The notes: generated by a model not told the origin, from the letters alone. A DNA stretch of 64,000 nt from Desulfocurvus vexinensis DSM 17965 (GCF_000519125.1 NZ_JAEX01000005.1:126501-190500), one strand, 5' to 3'. Positions 46,888 through 56,050 are shown, counted from the stretch's first letter. Program-made: numbers and translations.

Positions 46888-47778
46888 TCAGGCCCCGGTG
46901 CGGCGTCCCCCCGTCTGTTGCAGGGCGATGCCCGCCACGATGAGCCCGAGCCCGGCCAGGGTCGAGGGCAGGATGGCCTCGCCCACCAGGGTGCTGATGA
47001 GGAACAGCGACAGGAAGGGCGACAGGAAGATCAGGTTGCCGACCTTGGCCGTGCTCTCCGACAGGCGCAGGGCCGTGAGCCAGAGCACGAAGGTTACGCC
47101 CATCTCGAACACGCCCACGTAGGCCGCCCCGGCCAGGGCCCGCCAGTCGGTCACCACAGGGTCGGAGAACACCAGGGTGGCCGCCAGCACGTAGAGCGTG
47201 CCCCAGGCGAAGTTGGCCGCCAGCCCGGCCACGGGGTCGCGCGTGTCGCGGGTGTTGAGGATCCAGTACAGCGCCCAGATCACCGTGCTGCCCAGGGCCA
47301 GCCCCACGCCCAGGGGGCTGGTGAAGCGCAGGGCCAGGGGCTCGCCCTGGGTGGCGATGCAGACCACCCCCGCGTAGCTGACCAGCAGCGCCGCCACCTG
47401 GCGCCCCCCCAGGCGCTGGCCCAGCAGCGGCACCGAGAGCAGCGACAGGGTCACGGCCCAGGTGTAGTTCAGGGGCTGGGCCTGCTGGGCGGGCAGCAGG
47501 TCGTAGGCCGAAAACAGCACCACATAGTAGAGGAAGGGGTTCATGAACCCCAGCCCGGCGGACACCAGCCACTGGCGGCGGCCCATGGCCGCGAGCAGCC
47601 CCAGGCGCCCCTGGGCCGCCAGGATGAGCAGCAGCGTGGCCAGGGAAAAGACGCAGGACCACAGCAGCAGCTGCAACGGGTCCATGACCCGCAAAGAGAG
47701 CTTGAAGGCCGAGGCCACGGTGGACCACAAGAGCACCGTGGCCAGGCCGTAGAGGGTGGCCCTGGTCTGCCTGCGCAT
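46888..47778 (-). CDS. EamA/DMT-family transporter
   Basis: A 296-residue membrane protein with ten predicted helices and the EamA internal duplication (LYGLATVLLWSTVASAFKLS in repeat 1; GVGLALGSTVIWALYWILN in repeat 2). LNYTWAVTLSLLSVPLLGQRL is the family end of helix 4. Exports or imports small metabolites; substrate unknown. GGAG precedes ATG 47778. It is 75 nt upstream of the dehydrogenase on the same strand. Confidence 0.9.
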   Translation of the reverse strand: MRRQTRATLYGLATVLLWSTVASAFKLSLRVMDPLQLLLWSCVFSLATLLLILAAQGRLGLLAAMGRRQWLVSAGLGFMNPFLYYVVLFSAYDLLPAQQAQPLNYTWAVTLSLLSVPLLGQRLGGRQVAALLVSYAGVVCIATQGEPLALRFTSPLGVGLALGSTVIWALYWILNTRDTRDPVAGLAANFAWGTLYVLAATLVFSDPVVTDWRALAGAAYVGVFEMGVTFVLWLTALRLSESTAKVGNLIFLSPFLSLFLISTLVGEAILPSTLAGLGLIVAGIALQQTGGRRTGA

Positions 47779-47823
47779 GGAGACTCCGCCTTCGCCGGGC
47801 CGGGCCCGGGTCCGCCGCCGGTG

Positions 47824-48480
47824 CTACACGATGACGTGGCGCTTGATGTAGGAGACCACCTCGTCGGGCGTGTCGCGCACGGTGATGAGGTCCAGGTCGG
47901 CCTCGCCCGCGAAGCCGTCGGCCACCATGCGCTCCTTGAGCCAGTCCAGCAGCCCGCCCCAGTACGCGCTCTTGTACAGCACGATGGGGAAGTGCTTGAT
48001 GCGCCGGGTCTGGATGAGCACCAGGGCCTCGAACAGCTCGTCCAGGGTGCCGAAGCCGCCGGGCATGGCCACGTAGGCCGTGGCGTACTTCACGAACATC
48101 AGCTTGCGCACGAAGAAGTAGCGGAAATCGACCTTGGTGGTCAGGTACTCGTTGGTGGCCTGCTCGAAGGGCAGGTGGATGTGCAGGCCCACGGACTCGC
48201 CCCCGGCCTCGAAGGCGCCCTTGTTGGCGGCTTTCATGAGCCCCGGCCCGCCGCCGGAAATGACCGAGAAGCCCGCCTGCACCAGCTTGGCGGCGATCTC
48301 TTCGGTGTCCTTGTAGAGCGGGTCTTCGGGCTTGACGCGCGCCGAGCCGAAGATGGACACGCCGTTGGATATCTCGCTCATGGCGTCGAAGCCGTCCACG
48401 ACCTCGGCCATGATCTTGAACAGCCGCCAGGATTCGCGCATGGACAGCTCGTCGATGAGAAACTGCTTCTTGTCGGGCAC
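47824..48480 (-). CDS. LOG-family protein (cytokinin riboside phosphoribohydrolase-like)
   Basis: A 218-residue Rossmann-like nucleotide hydrolase. The LOG signature is present: VISGGGPGLMKAANKGA, then VAMPGGFGTLDELFEAL (PGGxGTxxE with the catalytic Glu). Members cleave ribose-5-phosphate from nucleoside monophosphates. The start is placed at GTG 48480 because AAGGAGG lies 6 nt upstream; the ATG at 48501 has no ribosome site and would put the AAGGAGG inside the gene. Confidence 0.88.
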   Translation of the reverse strand: MPDKKQFLIDELSMRESWRLFKIMAEVVDGFDAMSEISNGVSIFGSARVKPEDPLYKDTEEIAAKLVQAGFSVISGGGPGLMKAANKGAFEAGGESVGLHIHLPFEQATNEYLTTKVDFRYFFVRKLMFVKYATAYVAMPGGFGTLDELFEALVLIQTRRIKHFPIVLYKSAYWGGLLDWLKERMVADGFAGEADLDLITVRDTPDEVVSYIKRHVIV

Positions 48481-48508
48481 GGGCCCCTCCTTGGGGAGCA
48501 TGAGATTC

Positions 48509-48536
48509 TTTACAGGACTGGTCCGCGTTGGGTAAA
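48509..48536 (-). promoter_or_regulatory. Possible sigma-70-like promoter of the LOG gene
   Basis: On the minus strand TTTACC (plus 48531-48536), a 16-nt spacer and TGTAAA (plus 48509-48514), about 25 nt upstream of the proposed GTG start. Confidence 0.3.
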
Positions 48537-48629
48537 GGAAATGGTTCGCCCGGCCCTGATAGCCTGTTTTTCCCCGCGAGGGAACCACCCCGCCGCCGCC
48601 CGGGCCCCCCAATCCAAGGAGAACCCTGC

Positions 48630-50237
48630 ATGAAAATTCAGTTTCTCGGCGCCGCGCAAACCGTGACCGGCTCCTGCCACATGATGGAGACCGCCGGGCA
48701 CCGCTTCGCGGTGGACTGCGGCATGCACCAGGGCAACGCCGAGATGGAGAAACGCAACTACGACACCTGGAAATACAAACCCAAGGACGTGGAGTTCTTC
48801 CTCGTCACCCACGCGCACATCGACCACTCCGGCCTGCTGCCGCGCATGGTCAAGGAGGGCTTCTCGGGGGCCATCTACTGCACCCCGCCCACCCGCGACC
48901 TGCTGGAGATCATGCTCGAAGACAGCGCCCACATTCAGGAGATGGAAGCCGAATGGCGCAACCGCAAGCGCCAGCGCTACGGCACGGAGCTGACCACCCC
49001 GCTGTATACCGTGGCCGACGCCCGCCGCGCCGTGGAGCTCATCCGCACCGTGGAGTACGACACGGCCTTCGAGCCCTTCCCGGGCATGACCGTCAACTAT
49101 CGCGACGCCGGGCACATCCTGGGCTCGGCCTTCATCGAGCTGAGCGTCAAGGAGAACGGCGGCGGCTTCAAGGCCGTGTTCTCCGGCGACCTGGGTCGGC
49201 CCGACCAGCTCCTGCTTCAGGACCCGGCCATCATCAAGGACGCCGACTACCTGTTCATCGAGTCCACCTACGGCGACCGCGACCACAAGGACGAGTCCAC
49301 CAGCCGCGACGAGCTGGCCCAGGCCATCGCCTACGCTTACGGCAACAAGGAGAAGGTCATCATCCCGGCCTTCGCCGTGGAGCGCACCCAGGAGGTGCTC
49401 TACAGCCTGAACCTGCTGCGCCGCGAAGGCCGCCTGCCCGAAGACATGCCCGTGTTCGTGGACAGCCCCATGGCCATCCGGGCCACGGAGGTCTTCCGCA
49501 AGTATCCGAAGTACTTCGATCATCAGACCAACGAGATGATCCGCAACGGCGACGACCCGCTCAAGCTGCCCAACCTCAAGTACACCCTGTCCACCACCGA
49601 TTCCCAGGCCATCAACGAGCGCGGCGGCCCGGCCATCGTCATCTCGGCCAGCGGCATGTGCAACGCGGGGCGCATCAAGCACCACCTGCGCCACAACCTC
49701 TGGCGCCCGGGGGCGGCGGTGGTCTTTGTGGGCTACCAGGGCCGGGGCACCCCGGGCCGCAAGATCGTGGACGGCGCCCAGACCATCCGCCTGTTCGGCG
49801 AGGACATCGCGGTCAAGGCCAAGGTGTTCACCATCGGCGGCTTTTCGGCCCACGCCGGGCAGAGCGAGATTCTGGCCTGGCTCACGCACTTCACCTCGCG
49901 CAAGATGAAGGTCTTCCTGGTCCACGGCGAGCAGATGAAGCAGCGCATCCTGGCCAAGCTGATCCGCGAGCGCTTCGGGCTGGACGTGCATATCCCGGAC
50001 TACCTGGAAGTCTGCACCATGGTTCCCGGCCAGCCCCTGGAGGCCGTGGTGGACAAGGAAGCCGCCACCCCGCGCATCGACTGGGCCTTCCTGCTCGGGC
50101 AGACCGAGGCCCAGCTCGCCAACCTGCGCGGGCGCCAGGAGGCCATCGAGGGCCGCCCCTGGCTGGACCAGACCGAACTGCGCGACCGGCTGCTGGAGAT
50201 CAACAAGAACCTGATGACCCTGGTTTCCGAGGCGTGA
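48630..50237 (+). CDS. Metallo-beta-lactamase/beta-CASP RNase-like protein
   Basis: A 535-residue enzyme. It has the MBL zinc ligands THAHIDHSG (motif II), DAGHILGS and SGDLGR, then a beta-CASP insert (about residues 210-390; VIIPAFAVERTQEVLYSL, FVDSPMA, ISASGMCNAGRIKHHL) and a return to the MBL fold with FSAHAGQSEI and VHGEQMK. This is the YSH1/RNase J-like class acting on RNA. The C-terminal ~70 residues form an extra helical tail. AAGGAG precedes ATG 48630. It starts a coupled run rsmD-coaD-miaA. Confidence 0.92.
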   Translation: MKIQFLGAAQTVTGSCHMMETAGHRFAVDCGMHQGNAEMEKRNYDTWKYKPKDVEFFLVTHAHIDHSGLLPRMVKEGFSGAIYCTPPTRDLLEIMLEDSAHIQEMEAEWRNRKRQRYGTELTTPLYTVADARRAVELIRTVEYDTAFEPFPGMTVNYRDAGHILGSAFIELSVKENGGGFKAVFSGDLGRPDQLLLQDPAIIKDADYLFIESTYGDRDHKDESTSRDELAQAIAYAYGNKEKVIIPAFAVERTQEVLYSLNLLRREGRLPEDMPVFVDSPMAIRATEVFRKYPKYFDHQTNEMIRNGDDPLKLPNLKYTLSTTDSQAINERGGPAIVISASGMCNAGRIKHHLRHNLWRPGAAVVFVGYQGRGTPGRKIVDGAQTIRLFGEDIAVKAKVFTIGGFSAHAGQSEILAWLTHFTSRKMKVFLVHGEQMKQRILAKLIRERFGLDVHIPDYLEVCTMVPGQPLEAVVDKEAATPRIDWAFLLGQTEAQLANLRGRQEAIEGRPWLDQTELRDRLLEINKNLMTLVSEA

Positions 50238-50806
50238 TGCGCCTGATCAGCGGCCAGTTCGGCGGGCGCGAGGTGCGCTCGGTGTCCGGCCCGGGGTATC
50301 GCCCGGCGACCTCCAAGGTCCGCCAGGCGGTGTTCTCCATGCTCGAGGCCCGGGGCGTGCTCTGGCCCGGGCTGCGCGTGCTCGACCTGTTCGCGGGCAC
50401 GGGCAGCCTGGCCCTGGAAGCCCTGTCGCGCGGGGCGGCGTTCGCCGCCTTCGTGGAGAAGAACCGCAAGGCCGCCCTGGCCATCCAGGGCACCCTGAAG
50501 GATCTGGGCCTGGGGCCGGAGCGCGCCCGGGTCCATGCGGCGGACCTCTTCGCCCTGCTCAAGGCCCGGCCCGAGGCGCCCTTCGGGCTGGTGTTCATCG
50601 ACCCGCCCTACGGCCAGGGCCTGCTGCTGCCCGCCCTGGACCTGGCCCTGGCAAACGGCTGGGTGGCGCCCGGCGCCGTGGTGCTGGCCGAGGTCGAGGC
50701 CCGGCTGGGGCTGGACCCCGGCGCCGCGCACCCGGCGCTTGCGCCGCTGACCGACAAAACCTACGGGCAGACGAGGATTGTGGCATGGACAAGCTCTGCT
50801 GCGTGA
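50237..50806 (+). CDS. rsmD: 16S rRNA (guanine966-N2)-methyltransferase RsmD
   Basis: A 189-residue methyltransferase. MRLISGQFGGREV and TSKVRQAVFSML are the N-terminal family block, LRVLDLFAGTGSLALEALS binds SAM, and VFIDPPYGQGLLL holds the DPPY catalytic motif. ATG 50237 overlaps the MBL stop by one base (TGATG). The coaD start lies inside its last 22 nt. Confidence 0.93.
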   Translation: MRLISGQFGGREVRSVSGPGYRPATSKVRQAVFSMLEARGVLWPGLRVLDLFAGTGSLALEALSRGAAFAAFVEKNRKAALAIQGTLKDLGLGPERARVHAADLFALLKARPEAPFGLVFIDPPYGQGLLLPALDLALANGWVAPGAVVLAEVEARLGLDPGAAHPALAPLTDKTYGQTRIVAWTSSAA

Positions 50807-51315
50807 CGGCGATCTATCCCGGCAGCTTCGACCCGCTGACCAACGGGCATGTTTCCATCGTGCGCCGGGGGCTCAAGCTGTTCCAGACCGTGGTGGTGGC
50901 CGTGGCCCGCGACTCGGGCAAGACCCCGCTGTTCACCCTGGACGAGCGGGTGGCCATGATCCGCGAGGTCTTCAAGGGCGAGCCCCGCGTGCAGGTGGAC
51001 AGCTTCACCGGGCTGTTGGTGGACTACGTGGCGCGCCGGGGCGCCGGGGCCGTGCTGCGCGGCATGCGCGCGGTGTCCGACTTCGAGTACGAGTTCCAGC
51101 TCGCGCTGATGAACCGCCGCCTGCACCGCGACATCGAGACCGTGTTTTTGATGACCGACTACAAATGGATGTACATCAGCTCCTCGATCATCAAGGAGGC
51201 CGCGCGCCACGGCGGGAACATCCAGGGCCTGATCCCCAACGCGCTGGTGCCCGAGGTCTACAAGAAGTTCGCCGAGCTGGAGCGCCAGCGCCAGGAGAAC
51301 CCCGGACCCCCATGA
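50785..51315 (+). CDS. coaD: Phosphopantetheine adenylyltransferase
   Basis: A 176-residue enzyme of coenzyme A synthesis. AIYPGSFDPLTNGHVSIVRR holds the T/HxGH nucleotidyl-transfer motif (NGH), VLRGMRAVSDFEYEFQLALM and YKWMYISSSIIKEAARHGG are the ISSSxI blocks. It overlaps rsmD by 22 nt and miaA by 4 nt. Length is slightly above the family (about 160) because of a Gln/Pro-rich end. Confidence 0.94.
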   Translation: MDKLCCVTAIYPGSFDPLTNGHVSIVRRGLKLFQTVVVAVARDSGKTPLFTLDERVAMIREVFKGEPRVQVDSFTGLLVDYVARRGAGAVLRGMRAVSDFEYEFQLALMNRRLHRDIETVFLMTDYKWMYISSSIIKEAARHGGNIQGLIPNALVPEVYKKFAELERQRQENPGPP

Positions 51316-52226
51316 GCACCGCCCTGATCTGCGTGCCCGGCCCCACGGGCGCGGGCAAGACCGGGGCGGGCATCGCCCTGGCCGAGGCCCTGGGCGGCGA
51401 GGTGGTCAACTTCGACTCGCGCCAGCTCTACGCCGATTTTCCCGTCATCACCGCCCAGCCGACCCCCGGGGAGCGCGCCCGCTGCCCGCACCTGCTCTAC
51501 GGCCTCTTGGGCCTGACCCAGACCATGACCGCCGCCGCCTACGCCGAACTGGCCCTGGAGACCGTGGCCGGGGTCCGCGCCCGGGGGCGGGTGCCCATCC
51601 TGGTGGGCGGCACGGGGCTGTACCTGCGCTGGCTGCTGCAACCCATGGCGCCGATCCCCGACATCCCCGAGGCCGTGCGCCGGGGCGTGCGCGAGGACTG
51701 CGCGCGGCGTGGCGCGCCCGCCCTGCACGCCGACCTTGCGGGCATGGACCCGGCCCTGGCCGCGCGCCTGCACCCCAACGACAGCCAGCGCGTCATGCGC
51801 GGGGTGGAGGTTTTTCTGGCCTCGGGCAGGCCGCTGTCGCAGTGGCAGGCCCTGACCCCGCCCCCGCGCGACCTGCGCGTGCTCAAGCTCGGTGTGGGGC
51901 TGGACCTGGACGAACTGACGCCGCACCTCGTGCGGCGCATCGGGCTGATGCTCGACGCCGGGGCCCTGGACGAGGCCCGGGCGGCCATGGCCGTGAACGC
52001 CGACCCCGCGGCCCCGGGCTGGACGGGCATCGGCTGCGCCGAATGCCTGGCCCACCTGCGCGGCGAGCTGGACCTGGAGCAGTGCGTACGGCAGTGGGGC
52101 GCCAACACCCGGGCCTACGCCAAGCGCCAGTTGACCTGGTTTCGCGCCGACGCGGACATCGCCTGGCACCGCCCCGGGGAGCACGCGGCCATGATCGCCG
52201 CCGCGCGGCGTTTCCTGGACGCCTGA
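51312..52226 (+). CDS. miaA: tRNA dimethylallyltransferase MiaA
   Basis: A 304-residue enzyme adding a dimethylallyl group to A37 of tRNAs reading UNN codons. The P-loop is GPTGAGKTGA, followed by VVNFDSRQLYADFPV, GGTGLYLRWLL and LHPNDSQRVMRGVEVFLASG; the C-terminal YAKRQLTWFR is the last family motif. GTGAG-type start coupling: ATGA overlap with coaD. Last gene of the run; the spacer behind it carries hairpins. Confidence 0.93.
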   Translation: MSTALICVPGPTGAGKTGAGIALAEALGGEVVNFDSRQLYADFPVITAQPTPGERARCPHLLYGLLGLTQTMTAAAYAELALETVAGVRARGRVPILVGGTGLYLRWLLQPMAPIPDIPEAVRRGVREDCARRGAPALHADLAGMDPALAARLHPNDSQRVMRGVEVFLASGRPLSQWQALTPPPRDLRVLKLGVGLDLDELTPHLVRRIGLMLDAGALDEARAAMAVNADPAAPGWTGIGCAECLAHLRGELDLEQCVRQWGANTRAYAKRQLTWFRADADIAWHRPGEHAAMIAAARRFLDA

Positions 52227-52425
52227 AGCTCCGGGACGCTGGATGCATCCCTGGTGCGCGCCGCGCGGGGCTTCCCGGGCGACTGCGACCCCGGGAAAGG
52301 CCTTTCCGGGGCTTCAGAAAGTCTGGATAATCATTAGGATATTTTAAAAAGTCTGCAAATTTAGGCTGTTGCCGTGCGGGTGGGCCGGGAGGGCCCGGGC
52401 TGCGGCCTGCGGGCGCGTTGGGGGC
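52227..52425. other. Convergent spacer between miaA and the exchanger gene
   Basis: About 200 bp. A near-perfect palindrome (52291-52313; CCCCGGGAAAGG with CCTTTCCGGGG, one bulge) may terminate miaA. Next to it, 52318-52370 is unusually A/T-rich and contains AAAGTCTG twice, exactly 30 bp apart (52318 and 52348). No gene or clear promoter is seen. Confidence 0.4.
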
Positions 52426-53733
52426 TCAGGAATCGCCCTTCGGGCCCTTGATCCGCGCGCGCAGCATGGCCCAGCGGGCCTTGAGGCGCTCCAGCAGGGC
52501 CCGGGCCCAGGCGAATTCGCTGGCCAGGATGACCAGCCCCAGGGCCATGGCCGCCAGCCCCGGGCCGGGGGTGACCAGCATGACCACCCCCGCCAGGAGC
52601 ACCAGCGTGCCTGCGGCCAGCACCGCGATCTTGCGCAGGGCCTGGCGCGTTCCGGCCTCCAGGGTATGCAGGGCGCCCAGGCTCTGCCCCAGGGCCAGGA
52701 TGTAGACCAGCCCCGTGGCCGCCAGGGCCGTGGCCAGGGCGTGCTCCTGCACGGCCAGCCCCCAGCCCTGGCCGAGGTCCATGGCGATGCGCGCGGCCAG
52801 ATAGGCCCCGAAGAAGAGGGTGAACAGCAGGCCCTCGGCACGGCTGATGGTCGCGCCGGTGACGAACACCGGCAGGCAGACCAGGGCGGCGGCGACCATC
52901 ACCGGCAGGTCGAAGGCCGCCTGGGGCGGCAGCACGGCGGTGCCCGCCGGGGCGGCCAGCCCTGCGGCAGCCAGCACCACCAGGATGTTGAACAGGTTGC
53001 TGCCCACCACGTTGCCCACGGCCAGGTCGCGTTCGCCCTTGAAGGCCGCCAAGGCCGAGGTTGCCAGCTCGGGCAGCGAGGTGCCTGCGGCGGCCACCGT
53101 GGCGCCGATGAGCGCCTCGGACACGCCCATGTCCGCCGCCAGGGCCGCCGCCGCGCCCACGAAGGCGTTGGCCCCCAGGCCGAGCAGAGCGATGCCGCCC
53201 GCCGCCATCAGCCCGGCCAGGGTCAGGGCCTTGGCCCCGCGCGGCGGCGGGGGCGCCGTTTCGAGGACCATTTCGGGCAGGGCGCCCGGGCCCAGGGTGC
53301 TGCGGCGCAGCAGGGTCAGGGTGTAGAGGGCCATGCCCGCCAGGAGCAGGGCGCATTCCCACGGCGCCAGCGCGCCGTCGGCCAGGGCCAGCCAGCAGGC
53401 CAGGGACGCGGCGATCATCACCGGCACGTCGAAGCGCACCACCTCGCGCTCCACGGCCAGGGGCGCGATGCAGGCCGAAATGCCCAGCACGGCGAAGACG
53501 TTGAAGATATTGCTGCCCAGCACGTTGCCCGTCGCCAGGGCGAAGCGGCCTTCCAACCCCGCGCCCACGCTGACGAACAGCTCCGGCGCGCTGGTGCCCA
53601 GGGCGACCACGGTCAGCCCCGTGACCAGGGGCGAGAGCCCGGCGGCCAGGGCCAGGCGCGAGGCGCCGCGCACCAGCAGCTCCGCTCCGATGAGCAGGAC
53701 CGTCAGCCCGAGAACCAGGATCAGCCAATCCAC
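52426..53733 (-). CDS. K+-independent Na+/Ca2+ exchanger-like (CaCA, YrbG-type) fused to a C-terminal PGPGW domain
   Basis: A 435-residue membrane protein. The first ~320 residues are a CaCA antiporter with alpha-1 (GTSAPELFVSVGAG, GNVLGSNIFNV) and alpha-2 (GTSLPELATSALAA, GNVVGSNLFNI) repeats carrying the ion-binding acidic residues. About residues 380-415 are VMLVTPGPGLAAMALGLVIL followed by SEFAWA, the TMEM_PGPGW signature, which normally forms a separate small membrane protein. The start is GTG 53733 (VDWLILVLG), chosen because GGAGG lies 6 nt upstream; longer ATG starts put that site inside the gene. Confidence 0.85.
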   Translation of the reverse strand: MDWLILVLGLTVLLIGAELLVRGASRLALAAGLSPLVTGLTVVALGTSAPELFVSVGAGLEGRFALATGNVLGSNIFNVFAVLGISACIAPLAVEREVVRFDVPVMIAASLACWLALADGALAPWECALLLAGMALYTLTLLRRSTLGPGALPEMVLETAPPPPRGAKALTLAGLMAAGGIALLGLGANAFVGAAAALAADMGVSEALIGATVAAAGTSLPELATSALAAFKGERDLAVGNVVGSNLFNILVVLAAAGLAAPAGTAVLPPQAAFDLPVMVAAALVCLPVFVTGATISRAEGLLFTLFFGAYLAARIAMDLGQGWGLAVQEHALATALAATGLVYILALGQSLGALHTLEAGTRQALRKIAVLAAGTLVLLAGVVMLVTPGPGLAAMALGLVILASEFAWARALLERLKARWAMLRARIKGPKGDS

Positions 53734-53981
53734 AGGTTGCCTCCATGCCGCACTCAGGGTTGTGCTGCCCATGATGGGCATTTCCCGCGTCCGTGGCAAG
53801 GCCGGGGTGCCCCGGTCCGCTGGCCAGGGTCCGGGCCTTGCGCCCGCCGGGGCAAAGTTCCGGAGCGCCCGGCGCGGGTTGTGCTTGCACTCCCGGGAAA
53901 TCGTTGCGAGAACAGGGCGCGGCGCGGGCTCCGCAGCGGGCCCCGCGCACCGCGTCGTGCCACTACCCGAGGAGCATCGCC

Positions 53982-55046
53982 ATGCCCAGCGTCCTGCGGG
54001 CCGCCCTGGCCTGTGTTTTCGCCCTGTCCGTCCTGCTGGCCCAGGCCGGGGGCGCCCGGGGGCAGCAGCCCCCCGCCGCCGAACCCGCGCCCCCCGCGCC
54101 CGTTCCGGCGCTCTCCCTGCCTGCGCCCCCGGCGCCCGCTCCCGCCCTGCCCGCGCCCCCGGCGCCCGGGTTCGCGGCGCCGCCCGCCGCCGGCCTGCCC
54201 GTGCCGCAGGGGCCCTACCAGGAGCAGTCCCCCGCCGGGGTCATCGACTGGGAGGCCGGGACGGTCACGGCCCGGGGCCAGGGCGTGGCCCCGGCGGGGG
54301 TGGACGGCCAGGAGCAGGCCCAGGCCCTGGCCCGGCGCGCGGCGACCATGACCGCCCGGCGCAGCCTGTTCGGCCTGCTGTGCGACATGCAGATCGACTC
54401 CGCCAGCACGGTGTGCATGGCCATGAACGCCGATGGGCGCGTGGCCGCGCGCGTGCAGGGGCTGGTGCAGAACTCGCACCTCGTGGACGCGGCCCCGCTG
54501 CCCGATGGCCCGGTGGTGGTCACGGTGGACCTGGGGCTGCGCGGGGCGCTGGCCGACGCGCTGCTGCCCCCGGCCTCGCGCTTCGGGGCCAGGGCCGGGG
54601 CCGCCGCCCAGGCACAGCCCGCCCCCGGTGCCGCCCCGGCCCCCGGGGCCGAACCGGGCGCCACCCCGGGGCCGGAGGCCGATGCCCCGCCCGCCGAACC
54701 CATGGCGCCGTACACCGGACTGGTGGTGGACGCCCGGGGCCTGGGCGCGCGCCCGGCCCTTGTGCCGCGCCTGGTGGACGGCCAGGGCCGCGAACTGTAC
54801 GGCCCGGGGTCCGTCAGCCGCGAGCTGGCCGTGGGCAGCGGGCTGGCCGTCTATGTCCGCGACCCGGGCACGGCCGTCGCCCATTCGCGCGTGGCGGGCA
54901 ACCCCCTGGTGCTCAGGGCCCGCGCGGCCAGCGGCCCGGGCCGCACGGACCTCGTGCTGCCCGACGAGGCGGCCGAGGGGCTGCTGGCCCTGCCCGAAGC
55001 CGCCCGGCTGCTGGCCCAGGCCCGGGTGCTGCTGGTGCTCGACTGA
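53982..55046 (+). CDS. Exported LPP20-like protein with Pro/Ala linkers
   Basis: A 354-residue exported protein. Residues 1-27 form a signal peptide (SVLLAQAGGARGQ cleavage region). Residues about 28-75 are a Pro/Ala-rich linker. The core (about 95-190) has LARRAATMTARRSLFGLL, a Cys pair, and VVVTVDLGLRGALA, matching the LPP20 lipoprotein fold, but there is no lipobox. A second Ala/Pro linker (about 205-245) leads to a C-terminal domain with YTGLVVDARGLGARPALVPR. GAGGAG precedes ATG 53982. Function unknown; related proteins occur near flagellar or chemotaxis genes, none of which are adjacent here. Confidence 0.7.
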   Translation: MPSVLRAALACVFALSVLLAQAGGARGQQPPAAEPAPPAPVPALSLPAPPAPAPALPAPPAPGFAAPPAAGLPVPQGPYQEQSPAGVIDWEAGTVTARGQGVAPAGVDGQEQAQALARRAATMTARRSLFGLLCDMQIDSASTVCMAMNADGRVAARVQGLVQNSHLVDAAPLPDGPVVVTVDLGLRGALADALLPPASRFGARAGAAAQAQPAPGAAPAPGAEPGATPGPEADAPPAEPMAPYTGLVVDARGLGARPALVPRLVDGQGRELYGPGSVSRELAVGSGLAVYVRDPGTAVAHSRVAGNPLVLRARAASGPGRTDLVLPDEAAEGLLALPEAARLLAQARVLLVLD

Positions 55047-55099
55047 GGCCCTGCGGGGCGGGTTCCCTTTTGCGGGCAAAGGGTGTACTGGCGAGCATC

Positions 55100-56050
55100 A
55101 TGAGCAGCGCACGAATCCCCCGTTTCCTGATGGCCTGTTGCGTCGCGGCCCTGGCCGTGGCGCTGTCCTGGAGCCTTGCCCCGGCCCGGGTGGTCGAGGT
55201 GCCGTGGGCCCCCGGCGGCGAGGGCGACGGCCCGCACACCCGCGAGCAGGCCCGCGAGGCCGCTTTCCGCAACGCCGTGCTGGCCGAGGCCCTGGACCTG
55301 TTGCCCGGCGCGCTGTCCGTGCCGCGCCAGGAGCTGTTGCGCCAGTACCTGCTGCCGCGCGCGGCGGACTATGTGCAGAGCTACGCCGAGGCCGGTTCGG
55401 CCCAGGCCGGGCCGGGGGCCGCCATGGCCGCCCCCGGGGGGGGCTCGGTCCTGCGCCTGGACGTGACGGTCAACCGCCCGGCCCTCAAGCGGACCCTGCA
55501 ACGCATGGGCACCTATTACACCGTGCGCGGCGCCCGCGAGTACGACTTGGCCCTGGCCAGCGGGGCGGGCGGTGCCCTGGACGAGGTCGCCCGGCTTCAG
55601 GAGCTTTCGGGCCTGACGGTGCGCCGGGGCGCGACGCCGCTGCTGACCCTGTCCTCCGACGGCCCGTCGGCGGGCTGGGGCGGGCGCCTGGAGCAGGGCG
55701 GCCAGACCTGGGCCGCCACGGGCGCCGACCTGGCCACGGTCTGGTTCGAGCTGTGGGGGCACTATTTTTCCGGCCCCGGGGCCGGTGCCGGAGTGGTGGA
55801 CCAGGTGCCGCTGACGGTGCGCGGCTGGTCGTCCACCGACGGCGTCAAGGCCTTCGACGCCGAGCTGGGCTCCTGGGACGGGCTGGTGGAAAGCCGTTCC
55901 CTGGTGCGGGTGCTGCTGCTGCCCGAGGGCGTGGCCGGAGTCTGGACCGTGCGCTCCCTGAGCCCCGACGCCCTGGCCCGCAAACTGGAGCAGACCCTGC
56001 CCGGGCGCGGGCTGACCTGGGAAGGCCTGCCGGGCCGCACCAGCCCCTGA
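55100..56050 (+). CDS. Exported protein of unknown function
   Basis: A 316-residue protein with a signal peptide (residues 1-30, AALAVALSWSLAPAR) and no further membrane segments. Its core has REQAREAAFRNAVLAEAL (helix), VLRLDVTVNRPALKRTL and a long Gly-rich strand region, and it ends VWTVRSLSPDALARKLEQTL. I do not recognise the family with confidence; the helix-strand pattern resembles DUF2066-type exported proteins. It is 54 nt downstream of the LPP20-like gene, so the pair may act together in the periplasm. Ribosome site before ATG 55100 is weak. Confidence 0.6.
   Translation: MSSARIPRFLMACCVAALAVALSWSLAPARVVEVPWAPGGEGDGPHTREQAREAAFRNAVLAEALDLLPGALSVPRQELLRQYLLPRAADYVQSYAEAGSAQAGPGAAMAAPGGGSVLRLDVTVNRPALKRTLQRMGTYYTVRGAREYDLALASGAGGALDEVARLQELSGLTVRRGATPLLTLSSDGPSAGWGGRLEQGGQTWAATGADLATVWFELWGHYFSGPGAGAGVVDQVPLTVRGWSSTDGVKAFDAELGSWDGLVESRSLVRVLLLPEGVAGVWTVRSLSPDALARKLEQTLPGRGLTWEGLPGRTSP

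Noticed and set aside
48501-48612. Upstream ATG starts for the LOG-family gene
   Set aside because: AAGGAGG lies 6 nt before the GTG at 48480, and the upstream codons have no ribosome site.
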